Under the pieces are notes generated by a model. The model was not told the DNA's origin and did not search any database. It worked only from the letters and a program-made list of their open reading frames with translations. Positions 9,057-17,861 of a stretch of 64,000 bases of DNA are shown here, piece after piece. The first letter of the stretch is position 1. Each line of letters begins with the position of its first letter. The translations under genes were made by a program, and so were the position numbers. Origin of the DNA: Limibacterium fermenti (GTDB taxonomy: Bacteria > Bacteroidota > Bacteroidia > Bacteroidales > Dysgonomonadaceae); contig NZ_CP159486.1 of NCBI RefSeq assembly GCF_041902845.1, positions 3,968,001 to 4,032,000 of the forward strand. Reading direction: 5' to 3'.

Positions 9057-9611
9057 ATGGACAAAACGCTGGAAATAGGATACCTACGGAAGCTTGCGAA
9101 AGGAGATGATCGTTCCTTCGAATTGTTATTCCTTGATTATCATCCCAAAATGGTTCGTTTTTTATATGGCTTTATAAAAGATGAGGAAGAAGCCTATGAC
9201 ATGGCTCAGGAGATATTCTACAAAGTGTGGGTCAACCGCGAATCGTTGGCAGAGGTAACCTCGTTTAAATCATATCTCTTCACCATGGCCCGCAATATGA
9301 TATACAACTATTACGAACATAATCTGGTGAAAGAAAAGTATATCCTTCGCCAGTCGAAGGATCAAGACGAGTACGGGTTGGAAGATGAATTATTTGCCAA
9401 AGACCTCTCTCTTTTGATCGATCTTTTGGTGTCGCAAATGCCCGAACAGCGGCAACGTGTTTTTACTTTGAGCCGCAAAAACGGACTCAGTAATGACGAG
9501 ATTGCGGAGCGCCTTCATCTCAATAAACGGACGGTGGAAAATCACTTGTCCAATGCTCTGCGAGATTTACGCAAAGCGCTTACCCCTCTTTTCTGTTTGT
9601 TCTTGCTTTAA
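9057..9611 (+). CDS. ECF-type RNA polymerase sigma factor (glycan-locus regulator)
   Basis: The protein has 184 residues. Sigma region 2 spans about residues 18-85 (FELLFLDYHPKMVRFLYGF, AYDMAQEIFYKVW, SYLFTMARNMIYNYY). Region 4 spans about 120-175 (QMPEQRQRVFTLSRKNGLSNDEIAERLHLNKRTVENHLSNALRDL, quoted here only in part: GLSNDEIAERL and KRTVENHLSNAL). Such factors in Bacteroidales pair with a FecR anti-sigma factor and switch on a downstream SusCD operon when the SusC STN domain senses its glycan. Here the FecR gene lies 637 bp downstream, unusually far, with a 21-bp repeat array between. A purine-rich AAGAGGAGG lies about 15 nt before the ATG, but Shine-Dalgarno sites count for little in this phylum. 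Confidence 0.9.
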   Translation: MDKTLEIGYLRKLAKGDDRSFELLFLDYHPKMVRFLYGFIKDEEEAYDMAQEIFYKVWVNRESLAEVTSFKSYLFTMARNMIYNYYEHNLVKEKYILRQSKDQDEYGLEDELFAKDLSLLIDLLVSQMPEQRQRVFTLSRKNGLSNDEIAERLHLNKRTVENHLSNALRDLRKALTPLFCLFLL

Positions 9612-9688
9612 ATTGAATGGCTTTTCGGTTAGAAGAGGAGAACGCTCGCTAAATAAGGGACGATAAGCTCTTATTTTTCTACAAAAAA

Positions 9689-10150
9689 TACGTATCATCG
9701 TTCAATAAACGGTATTTTTCGTTTGAGACGCGCTATTTCTCATCCGGCAAAGCCCATTTTTCGTTTGTCAAAGGCTGTTTTTCGTTGCATCAGTACCTTT
9801 TATTGTGTAAAGATTGATCGATATCGTATAAAAATCGATGTTTTTCAATTAATAAGGGCTTTGATTTGTTTCATAAACGGTTTGATTCGTTCAATATTCT
9901 ATTTTATTCAGTTGAAGAATTCTATTTTTCGTTTGGAACAGACTATTTTTCGACCGGCAAAGCCCATTTTTCGTTTGGAGACCTTCATTTTTCGTTTGGA
10001 ACATCGGTTAATTCGTTTGTAAATGGCATGGATTCGATCGTTTGACCACAGAATTCATCCTTTCTTCGCTGTATTTCGATCTTTTTTTTATTTCATTCGT
10101 CCGAAACACTTCGTTATTCATTGGGAATACGGTGTTTTTCCTTCATCCAT
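9689..10150 (+). repeat. Degenerate tandem array with exact 21-bp period (about 22 units)
   Basis: Cutting the sequence every 21 bases from 9689 gives about 22 units that stay in phase without a single insertion or deletion. Positions 9-12 of the unit are TTCG or TTCA in nearly all, usually preceded by a T tract and followed by TTTG; the best units (9752, 9962) share GCCCATTTTTCGTTTG. Divergence between units is high. A frame running through much of the array (9723-10022) encodes heptads of PIFRL type, but it has no convincing start and is probably a by-product of the period. The array separates the sigma gene from its anti-sigma gene. T tracts spaced by two helical turns suggest curved DNA or a phased binding-site array. 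Confidence 0.85.
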
Positions 10151-10248
10151 CCCCAATTTGACGATGGAAGGGATCAGTTTGGCGAAAAAAAACGTTTTTG
10201 TTTGTGCGTGCCGTGTCACTTTCCTGTCTACTCTATTAAAAGGCCGAA

Positions 10249-11244
10249 ATGAACAAAGACCAGATTCGCATACTCATTACCCGTTTTTTTGAACATTCTG
10301 TTTCGAAAGAGCTATTTGCTAAGTTCCAGCAATGGTTTCTTCGAGAGGACGATCGTTTGGACAAAGACGAAGTGCTAAGTGAGTTATGGGAAAAACAGAC
10401 GGCTTCGGCCGACAGTCTTACCCTACAAGGGTTGGACGAAATGAAACGCCGCATCGGCAACCTAAACAAGTCCGGGAAGACTTTCCGGCTTCGCCGGTTA
10501 GGACGTATTGCGGCCATATTGCTGTTGCCTGTTATCAGCGCCCTGCTGACGTTCTATTTTGTCCGAAGCAATGAAGCGTCGAGTCATCGCGCGGCTGAAA
10601 TGGTGGAATATACCGTTCCCGATGGAGAGATGGAGCAGATTGTTTTACCCGACGGTTCTACAGTCTGGTTAAATGCCGGCTCCATGCTTTTATATTCCGA
10701 ATCCCCCTCCGCATCGGCTCGTCGCGTATTTCTTACGGGAGAGGCCACCTTTCACGTGACCAAAGATCCCGCAAGACCATTTACCGTAAAGACCCAGTAT
10801 TTGCAAGTCGAGGCGCTCGGAACCACTTTCAATGTGAAATCCTATACCGATGCCGAAGCCGCCGCCGTTACGCTCGAAGAGGGCCTGGTGAGAATTCAGA
10901 TCGAGGGAAAAGTGACTGCCGACGAAGTGATTTATCCTGACGAGCAATATATATACGATCATCGTCATGGGAAAGTGCTTAAAACGCAGGTGGATGCCCG
11001 GATGGTCAATAAATGGAAAGAGGGCTATATGGTGTTTGAGAATGCCTCTTTCGAAGAAATTATCCGCACCGTCGAACGTCGTTTTAACGTAACCATTCAA
11101 TATGACATTCGAAAATACGGCGGAGGAAGTTTCTCTGTGAAATACCGTCCTTACGAAGACGTGGAACAGGTCTTAACGATTTTGGAGACATTGAATCCCG
11201 GACTTAAATGGACAAAAAAAGACGCGAATATTGAAATAAGATAA
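10249..11244 (+). CDS. FecR-family anti-sigma factor
   Basis: The protein has 331 residues: a cytoplasmic N-terminal part (about 1-80) that would bind the sigma factor, one membrane helix (about 85-105, IAAILLLPVISALLTFYFV), and a periplasmic FecR domain (LPDGSTVWLNAGSMLLY, RRVFLTGEATFHVTKDPARPF, VEALGTTFNVKSY). The C-terminal DUF4974-type domain follows (WKEGYMVFENASFEEIIRTV, then a last strand pair ending KKDANIEIR). It would hold the ECF factor encoded at 9057 inactive until the STN domain of the SusC at 11410 signals. The ATG at 10249 directly follows the repeat array. Confidence 0.93.
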   Translation: MNKDQIRILITRFFEHSVSKELFAKFQQWFLREDDRLDKDEVLSELWEKQTASADSLTLQGLDEMKRRIGNLNKSGKTFRLRRLGRIAAILLLPVISALLTFYFVRSNEASSHRAAEMVEYTVPDGEMEQIVLPDGSTVWLNAGSMLLYSESPSASARRVFLTGEATFHVTKDPARPFTVKTQYLQVEALGTTFNVKSYTDAEAAAVTLEEGLVRIQIEGKVTADEVIYPDEQYIYDHRHGKVLKTQVDARMVNKWKEGYMVFENASFEEIIRTVERRFNVTIQYDIRKYGGGSFSVKYRPYEDVEQVLTILETLNPGLKWTKKDANIEIR

Positions 11245-11409
11245 AGAACCGGAAATAAATCGATGCATATGCTAAAAAGAGCCGGGAAGCCAGTCTCATA
11301 AACACAGCTCCCCGGGTTGAAATCGTTAAATACTCAATAATTACTATTCACTCCATAACCATAAAAGAGGAATAATTACTTAGAATACTAACAATTGAAT
11401 TACAAAATT

Positions 11410-14400
11410 ATGAAAATAAATTATTTAAAACACAGATTAAGAACAAATCATTTCAATCGATTGATTTTTCTGCTGCTTACCTTTTTCTTTTTTCAGACAC
11501 AAATTTCCTGGGGACAATCTGTGTCCCTGTCCGATACCCGCCTTACGTTGAAGGCTGCTTTTACTGAAATAGAAAAACAAACAGATTTGTCGATCGACTA
11601 CAATCGTGAAATTATCGATGTCAATAAAGTCGTGGTAATACCGGCGAGAGCGGGCTCATTGTCCGAAATAATGGCCGCTTTACTGCAAGATACGGGATGC
11701 ACCTATGTGACCCGGGGAAACCATATTGTGATATCGAAAGCGCCTGTAGCGGCACAACAGCCGCAAAAGAAAAATATAGCCGGTACTGTATTGGATGAAA
11801 ACGGCGATCCTGTCATAGGGGCCAATATTGTGGAAAAAGGAACGACAAACGGTACTGCAACGGATGTCGATGGACGGTTTTCGTTACAGGTAGCGGAAAG
11901 TGCCGTTATCCATATTTCTTATCTCGGATATGTGGCAACCGATGTTTCTACATTAGGCAAGAATTCTTTCAATGTCGTGCTCCAAGAAGATACGAGAACC
12001 TTAGAGGAGGTCGTTGTCGTCGGATACGGAACAATGAAAAAAAGCGATGTAAATGCAGCTATCGTTTCCGTTAAAGCAGAGGATCTTGTAAAAGTGTCAT
12101 CTCCTGATTTTTCCGAAATGCTCATGGGGCGTGCAGCCGGTCTTACCGTCACTCAATCGAGCGCCCAACCGGGAGGAGGAGTAGAAGTCTTGATTCGGGG
12201 CGGAGCATCTACCGGCGCCGGCAACCAGCCGTTGTACGTAATTGATGGTTTCCCCATTGTAAACGACGGGGTTTCTCCCGGTAGCGGCAATCAATGGAGT
12301 GCAGGGAATCATAGTCCTTTGAGCGATATCAATCCAAACGATATTGCTTCCATTGAAATTTTAAAGGATGCTTCGGCTACCGCCATATACGGAGCCCGGG
12401 GAGCTAATGGCGTTGTGTTGGTGACCACTAAGCGGGGAACCAATAAAACAAGGGTCGAGTATAATTTAATTACGTCCGTTCAATCGATCATTAAAAAACC
12501 CGAACTGCTTAACGGTAGGGAGTTCATGATAGAACAGAATAGATATAACAAGGAAAAATATATGGAGACGAATAAGATTTACCCCTATGGTAATGCAGAC
12601 CCCTCAAGTGTCAGTCCGTATATTCCCAAATATTCCGAAACCGATATAAGCTCCGCCGGCGTTGGAACAAACTGGTACGATCTGATAACGAGAACCGGAA
12701 AAGTCAATCAGCATAATCTTTCTATCACTTATGGAAATGAGGATCTCAAATCGCTCGTTTCCCTTAATATCTTCGATCAGACAGGTGTGGTTAAAACATC
12801 CGGGTTCCGGCGGTATAATATCCGGTATAACCTCGATCATAAAATTGCAGGATGGTGGGATTACGGTATATCTGCTTTAGGCTCAATGACCGAAGAACAA
12901 AATGCGACTCTTGGCGGTGGTCGTGACGCAACCGCGGGGATCATCGAGGCGGCTCTCAACTACAGTCCTCTGGTAAAAGCGGAAAGAGATCCCTCTTCCG
13001 GGTCGTGGATTGAAGATCCGAGCCAGGCGCTGCTCAATCATCCGCTGTCTTATCTCGATATCAACGACAAAACGAAGACGAAACGGTTCCTGTCATCTCT
13101 TTATACGAACTTTTATATTATAAAGGATGTCTTATGGGTGAAATTATCGGGGGGAATTGATATCCGTGACGGATTACGCCAAAACTATTATCCCTCCACT
13201 ACACGTTACGGCAGTCAAGTGGGAGGGGACGCGAATATAAACTCTGCTTACCGCGAAGATTACATGTCGGATATCGTCGTAAATTTTCAGAAAAGTTTTG
13301 TCGAAAAACATCGCCTGTTGGCATTGGGCGGATATTCATATCAAATTCAGAACGATAATGGCGCCTACTCTCGTGCCATGGGTTTTACCTCCGACGCCCT
13401 TGCTTATTATAAGTTGCAAGCCGGAGAACAGAGACCCATAGTCAGTTCTTACAAAAACAAGCATGTTCTCGCATCGTACTTCGGACGTTTACAATACTCT
13501 TACGACGACAAGTACTTGTTTACTTTAACGGCACGTCTGGATGGAAGTGACCGGTTCGGGGAAAATAACCGGTATGCGTTTTTCCCTTCGGGAGCATTTG
13601 CCTGGAGACTGATACAAGAGGACTTCGTGAAAGATATTGATTGGCTGTCCGATGCAAAAATCCGTTTAAGCGCCGGACAGGTGGGAAATGAGAATTTACC
13701 TAATGATGCCGCATCGGAGTATTATTCTTTCGACGGGCGTAATTATTATTTCGGGGATGCCGAAAAAAGAGGAGTTAATTTAGGGAAATTCGGAAATTCC
13801 AACCTGAAGTGGGAAACAACCACGGAAATCAATGCCGGTATCGATTTCGGGTTTTTCCGTAACCGTGTCAACGGTAGTGTCGATGTGTTCTCTAAAGAGA
13901 TAAAAGACCTTTTAAGCTGGAGAACCTTACCTCACACGTCCATATTGGGAGGAGTCTGGTCGAATATCGGGAAGACGACCAGTCGCGGGGTTGAATTTAC
14001 GTTGAACACCGTAAATCTCGAAGGGCCGCTTTCGTGGCAATCGACTTTCACCTTTACTTCCTACCGTGACAGATGGAAAGAACGCGATCCGAAAGTGATA
14101 TTGAATCCATATCAATCTGAAAAAGATCCCATAACGGCTGTGTTTGGGCTTATCTCTAACGGTATTAAACAGCCGGGTGAAGAAACTCCCGAAATGCCGG
14201 GACTGATAGTGGGGCAGCAAAAATATAAGGATGTAAACGGATTGGACAGCAATGGACAACTAACAGGGCAACCCGATGGAAAGGTTAATCAGGCGGATGT
14301 TGTATTTATCGGTACGCGTGCGCCCAAATTTACGATGGGATTAAACAATGTGTTCAGATATAAAGGGTTTGACCTGAGCGCTTTCCTGTATGCGGCCGTG

Positions 14401-14802
14401 GGAGGATACAGATGGCCTTCAACTCAGGCGGAACATGGTGTTTACGGCAGTTACGGAACGCAGATGCTCCGGGATAACTACAACTATTTGAAAGAGATAC
14501 AAAACCGATGGTCTTCCGACAACGTGAATACCGATATGCCGTCAGGGGTTGTGAACAGCTTCGACGCTTATGGAGCTCCGCTGTGGCAAAAGGCGTCTTA
14601 CTTGCGTTTGAAGAATTTAACGTTGGGATACGATATCACCCGTCTCTTAAAAGTAGATAAAATAAGTGCCCGCATTTATTTTACGGGGCAAAATATCTTT
14701 ACCGTAACCGATTACAAGGGCTTTGATCCGGAAGTGGAAAATGACAGGGCTTCGTATCCGCAGCAAAAAACATTTTCTTTAGGCGTCGACGTGAAATTTT
14801 AA
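11410..14802 (+). CDS. SusC/RagA TonB-linked outer-membrane transporter with STN signalling domain
   Basis: I start this at the ATG at 11410 (MKINYLKH) instead of the TTG 15 bases upstream, giving about 1130 residues. After the signal peptide (ending near ISWGQ) come an STN domain (about 40-110, LKAAFTEIEKQTDLSIDYN), a carboxypeptidase-D-like plug-preceding domain (IAGTVLDENGDPVIGANIVE), and the TonB-box/plug segment (EVVVVGYGTMKKSDV; PLYVIDGFPIVNDG; DASATAIYGARGANGVVLV). A 22-strand barrel follows, ending in FSLGVDVKF. The STN domain fits regulation by the ECF/FecR pair upstream. It imports oligosaccharide with the SusD at 14815, 12 bp downstream. Confidence 0.95.
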   Translation: MKINYLKHRLRTNHFNRLIFLLLTFFFFQTQISWGQSVSLSDTRLTLKAAFTEIEKQTDLSIDYNREIIDVNKVVVIPARAGSLSEIMAALLQDTGCTYVTRGNHIVISKAPVAAQQPQKKNIAGTVLDENGDPVIGANIVEKGTTNGTATDVDGRFSLQVAESAVIHISYLGYVATDVSTLGKNSFNVVLQEDTRTLEEVVVVGYGTMKKSDVNAAIVSVKAEDLVKVSSPDFSEMLMGRAAGLTVTQSSAQPGGGVEVLIRGGASTGAGNQPLYVIDGFPIVNDGVSPGSGNQWSAGNHSPLSDINPNDIASIEILKDASATAIYGARGANGVVLVTTKRGTNKTRVEYNLITSVQSIIKKPELLNGREFMIEQNRYNKEKYMETNKIYPYGNADPSSVSPYIPKYSETDISSAGVGTNWYDLITRTGKVNQHNLSITYGNEDLKSLVSLNIFDQTGVVKTSGFRRYNIRYNLDHKIAGWWDYGISALGSMTEEQNATLGGGRDATAGIIEAALNYSPLVKAERDPSSGSWIEDPSQALLNHPLSYLDINDKTKTKRFLSSLYTNFYIIKDVLWVKLSGGIDIRDGLRQNYYPSTTRYGSQVGGDANINSAYREDYMSDIVVNFQKSFVEKHRLLALGGYSYQIQNDNGAYSRAMGFTSDALAYYKLQAGEQRPIVSSYKNKHVLASYFGRLQYSYDDKYLFTLTARLDGSDRFGENNRYAFFPSGAFAWRLIQEDFVKDIDWLSDAKIRLSAGQVGNENLPNDAASEYYSFDGRNYYFGDAEKRGVNLGKFGNSNLKWETTTEINAGIDFGFFRNRVNGSVDVFSKEIKDLLSWRTLPHTSILGGVWSNIGKTTSRGVEFTLNTVNLEGPLSWQSTFTFTSYRDRWKERDPKVILNPYQSEKDPITAVFGLISNGIKQPGEETPEMPGLIVGQQKYKDVNGLDSNGQLTGQPDGKVNQADVVFIGTRAPKFTMGLNNVFRYKGFDLSAFLYAAVGGYRWPSTQAEHGVYGSYGTQMLRDNYNYLKEIQNRWSSDNVNTDMPSGVVNSFDAYGAPLWQKASYLRLKNLTLGYDITRLLKVDKISARIYFTGQNIFTVTDYKGFDPEVENDRASYPQQKTFSLGVDVKF

Positions 14803-14814
14803 TAGAGAAAAATT

Positions 14815-16770
14815 ATGAAAAAGATAATCAAATATATACTAATAGGCATAATCGGTTTTTCGTCCTTTTCATGCGAAGGCGACCTGGAGCCATCCTTATA
14901 CGGAAATGTAGGCAACGAGGATGCTTTCAGAACCGCTGGCGATGTGGAAGCGGCGACAACAGCACTGTATTACGAACTCAGACAAAAAGGATGGGCGCCG
15001 TATCTGTTTAGCGACGGCAGTTCGTTTGTTATGGATGAAGTTGTGACAGACGAATGGACCACAAAATGGGCCTGGACAAGTTTTCTCAACGGATCGTGGA
15101 ACGGCGTTGATGCTATGTCCGCCGGATTCTATAATTGGATAGCTCCAACCATCACGCGTTGCACGTATAACATTGCCCAAATAGAAAGGTCGGCTGTCGC
15201 AAGTGAAGTGAAAGATGAATACATCCCTCAAATACGGGCGTTAAGAGCTTTTTTTATGTTTGACATATACCGGCTTTACGGTCCCATGCCGATGATATTG
15301 GAGGGTGAAAGGGCTATAAATCCCGATCCCGACTATAAACCGGAACGTCCTTCCGCCGAATCGGTTGAGGATTTTATCAAAACGGAATTGAGGGAGGCTG
15401 CCGATCTGTTGCCCGTAGCTCCGAAAATATATGGACGTATAACGAAAGGCGCGGCATTGCACTATCTCTTAAAATATCAGATGTTTAAAAAGGACTGGCA
15501 GAATGCGCTGACAACGGCAAATGAAATAATCGGTCTGAACTATTATAGCCTTGAAGATAATTATGCAACTATTTTCTCGGCGCAAAACGAAGGGAACAAG
15601 GAACTGATATTTGTGGTGCGCGCAGAGCCTATTGCCGATTACGGCAACCATACCTATACAAACATATTACCGGGCGATTTTCCATCGCCTCACGGTAATG
15701 TAATAGATGGGTGGAACGGGCATCGTATGCCGTGGAAATTCTATGATACGTTCGATCCGGATGATAAACGACGGGAGTTGGCTGTAGCCGAATATAAATC
15801 GAAAGGGGGCGTGCAAATCAATCTTCGGGATAACGATATCGGGGCGTTGCCTTTAAAATACGGCATAGATCCCGAAGCGGCAGGTATTTGGGCAGGAAAC
15901 GATAAAGTGCTTGACCGGTATGCAGAGGTGTTGTTGTTTAAGGCGGAAGCGTTGAATGAACTCAATGGGCCGAACCAGGAAAGCGTTAACCTGATAAACG
16001 AAATACGCAAACGCGCATTCGGACTTGGGGTTAGTTTGCCTTCCGAAACAATTTTAGATGAAGGGTTTGACGAGGAACTGGAGGGGAATGCTCTCGGAGC
16101 GTTCACGTTAAACAACTATCAAGATCAAATTGCTGCCTGGACGTACGATGTGGACAAAACCGGAGTGTTTGGCAGCGGCAATGCCTTGCATGTAAAGGTC
16201 GCTAATTCTGGCTCTGAGTTTTGGGCTTTACAAGTGAGAGCCGACAATCAACCGATTAAAAAAGGGCGGAATTATACGGTTAGCTTTAAAGTGAAAGCCT
16301 CGAAGGACGTCACATTCGATTTCAAGGCCGAAGGGCCATTGGCGCATTCTCAGACAGTCACGTTGAAAGCCAACGAAGCAAAAGAATTGACCTTCGATAC
16401 CGCTGCGGGCACGGCTGACGGCAATTGCGTTATTTTCTTCGCTTTGGGCGCCACGGAAAATAACTACGATATCTGGTTCGATTCGGTGAACCTGATCATG
16501 AAAGAGCAGGCTGCCGCGGGAGGCGACAAATATCTCGTTAAATTGAGTGACTTCCCCGACAAAGGTTCCTTACGCGACTGGATCCTAAAAGAAAGAGGAT
16601 GGGAATTTTGGTATGAAGGCAAGAGGCGCGAAGACCTTATCCGGACGGGTAAGTATATCGAAGTGGGGAGCAGCTTGGGGGATAATTTTACAAGCAAGAA
16701 CTTGTTATTTCCTATTCCTACTCATGTTTTGATCGAGAATCCCAACATCAAACAAAATACCGGATACTAA
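14815..16770 (+). CDS. SusD/RagB-family lipoprotein with an inserted carbohydrate-binding-like domain
   Basis: The lipoprotein has 651 residues (FSSFSC, Cys20), about 100-150 longer than most SusD proteins. Residues 21-410 look like ordinary SusD (QIRALRAFFMFDIYRLYGPMPM; DRYAEVLLFKAEALNEL; VNLINEIRKRAFG). The family's C-terminal part resumes near 570 (GSLRDWILKERGWEFWYEGKRREDLIR; NLLFPIPTHVLIENPNIKQNTGY, both quoted in part: ILKERGWEFWYEGKRRED and FPIPTHVLIENPNIKQNTGY). Between them, about residues 411-568 form a beta-sandwich-like unit (TYDVDKTGVFGSGNALHVKV, IKKGRNYTVSFKVKA, DIWFDSVNLIM) resembling CBM4/9-type modules. It may add a second glycan site at the cell surface. Confidence 0.92.
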   Translation: MKKIIKYILIGIIGFSSFSCEGDLEPSLYGNVGNEDAFRTAGDVEAATTALYYELRQKGWAPYLFSDGSSFVMDEVVTDEWTTKWAWTSFLNGSWNGVDAMSAGFYNWIAPTITRCTYNIAQIERSAVASEVKDEYIPQIRALRAFFMFDIYRLYGPMPMILEGERAINPDPDYKPERPSAESVEDFIKTELREAADLLPVAPKIYGRITKGAALHYLLKYQMFKKDWQNALTTANEIIGLNYYSLEDNYATIFSAQNEGNKELIFVVRAEPIADYGNHTYTNILPGDFPSPHGNVIDGWNGHRMPWKFYDTFDPDDKRRELAVAEYKSKGGVQINLRDNDIGALPLKYGIDPEAAGIWAGNDKVLDRYAEVLLFKAEALNELNGPNQESVNLINEIRKRAFGLGVSLPSETILDEGFDEELEGNALGAFTLNNYQDQIAAWTYDVDKTGVFGSGNALHVKVANSGSEFWALQVRADNQPIKKGRNYTVSFKVKASKDVTFDFKAEGPLAHSQTVTLKANEAKELTFDTAAGTADGNCVIFFALGATENNYDIWFDSVNLIMKEQAAAGGDKYLVKLSDFPDKGSLRDWILKERGWEFWYEGKRREDLIRTGKYIEVGSSLGDNFTSKNLLFPIPTHVLIENPNIKQNTGY

Positions 16771-16780
16771 ACGATATTTC

Positions 16781-16821
16781 GAAAGGATTGTTATAGGCTT
16801 TGGATCTGTAACAATCCTTTC
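16781..16821 (+). other. Perfect 13-bp stem-loop between susD and the GH43 gene
   Basis: GAAAGGATTGTTA (16781-16793) pairs perfectly with TAACAATCCTTTC (16809-16821) around a 15-nt loop. No T run follows and the GH43 ATG is only 9 nt away, so it is probably not a full terminator. It could protect the susCD part of the transcript from 3' decay or hinder translation of GH43. Confidence 0.7.
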
Positions 16822-16830
16822 TCTGTAATA

Positions 16831-17853
16831 ATGAAACATATAAAACAAATATTTATGGCTATAAACAATCTGTTCAAATTTCCAGTTCTTCTTTTTATTC
16901 TGTTAGGATGTGTCTTTTGCGGATGCAGCGGATGCAGCAGTAGCGATGATACGCCCGACGGAACGCCGCCTCCCGATACCGGGCCGAAAGAAGTATATGA
17001 TATCAAACTGAGCGATATTCATATACGCGATCCGTTTATACTTGTCGACAAGCAAAACAAAGTCTATTATTTGCATGTAAACGGAGACAAAAAAGTAAAA
17101 GTGTATAAGAGCGAAGATCTGACAATGTGGAAGGATATGGGTTTCTCATTCGTTCCGCAGCCGGATTTTTGGGGAAAATCCGATTTTTGGGCACCGGACG
17201 TGTATCATTATAACGGAAAATATTATGTTTTTATTACTTTAAGCGCTCCGGGCGTGAAACGGGGTACTTCCATATTGGTCTCGGATGCTCCGCAAGGCCC
17301 CTTTGTTCCTTTGGTAAACAATGCCGTAACGCCATCGAACTGGATGTGTCTCGACGGCTCTTTCTATGTGGATGCAACCGGCACTCCATGGATCGTTTAT
17401 TGTCACGAATGGCTGGAGGCGGGCGATGGGGAGATATTGGCTCAGCAATTGGATAAGGATCTTAAAGCAACCGTAGGCGATCCGAAATTGCTTTTCAAGG
17501 CTTCTGCCGCACCATGGGTCGGACCTATCAAATCGGGTTCGGTGACAGGTAACGTTACGGATGCGCCGTTTATCCATAAGATTGGTGACGGTTCTTTGAT
17601 AATGCTTTGGTCGAGTTTTCGAAAAGACGGTAAATACGCCATCGGCCAGGCTGTTTCCAAGTCGGGAAGTTTATCGGGCCCCTGGGAACAGAGTTCCGAA
17701 ACACTCAATAGCGATGACGGGGGCCATGCAATGTTGTTTGAAGACTTAAAAGGTAGGCTGATGATCTCTTATCACGCGCCCAACAGTGGACCTACAAGAG
17801 CCGTCATGAAAGAAGTTTATATAAACAACGGCAAAATTATCTTAGCAGACTGA
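16831..17853 (+). CDS. Glycoside hydrolase family 43 lipoprotein
   Basis: The protein has 340 residues with a lipoprotein signal; several cysteines fit (LLGC27, or Cys35 followed by SSSDD, which better matches the usual acidic export signal). The five-bladed propeller shows the catalytic base Asp in HIRDPFILV, a second Asp in CLDGSFYVD, and a motif VTDAPFIHKI where many GH43 members have Glu-Gly-Pro as the general acid; here it is Asp. GGHAMLFEDLKGRLMISYH near the end is typical of one GH43 clade. Members remove arabinofuranose, xylose or galactose side chains. The neighbouring alpha-galactosidase suggests a galactose-containing substrate, but this cannot be fixed. Confidence 0.87.
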   Translation: MKHIKQIFMAINNLFKFPVLLFILLGCVFCGCSGCSSSDDTPDGTPPPDTGPKEVYDIKLSDIHIRDPFILVDKQNKVYYLHVNGDKKVKVYKSEDLTMWKDMGFSFVPQPDFWGKSDFWAPDVYHYNGKYYVFITLSAPGVKRGTSILVSDAPQGPFVPLVNNAVTPSNWMCLDGSFYVDATGTPWIVYCHEWLEAGDGEILAQQLDKDLKATVGDPKLLFKASAAPWVGPIKSGSVTGNVTDAPFIHKIGDGSLIMLWSSFRKDGKYAIGQAVSKSGSLSGPWEQSSETLNSDDGGHAMLFEDLKGRLMISYHAPNSGPTRAVMKEVYINNGKIILAD

Positions 17854-17861
17854 GAGGTGGT

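Noticed and set aside
9723..10022. A 99-codon frame with PIFRL repeats as a gene
   Set aside because: It begins at a TTG inside the 21-bp array and its repeats only mirror the DNA period.
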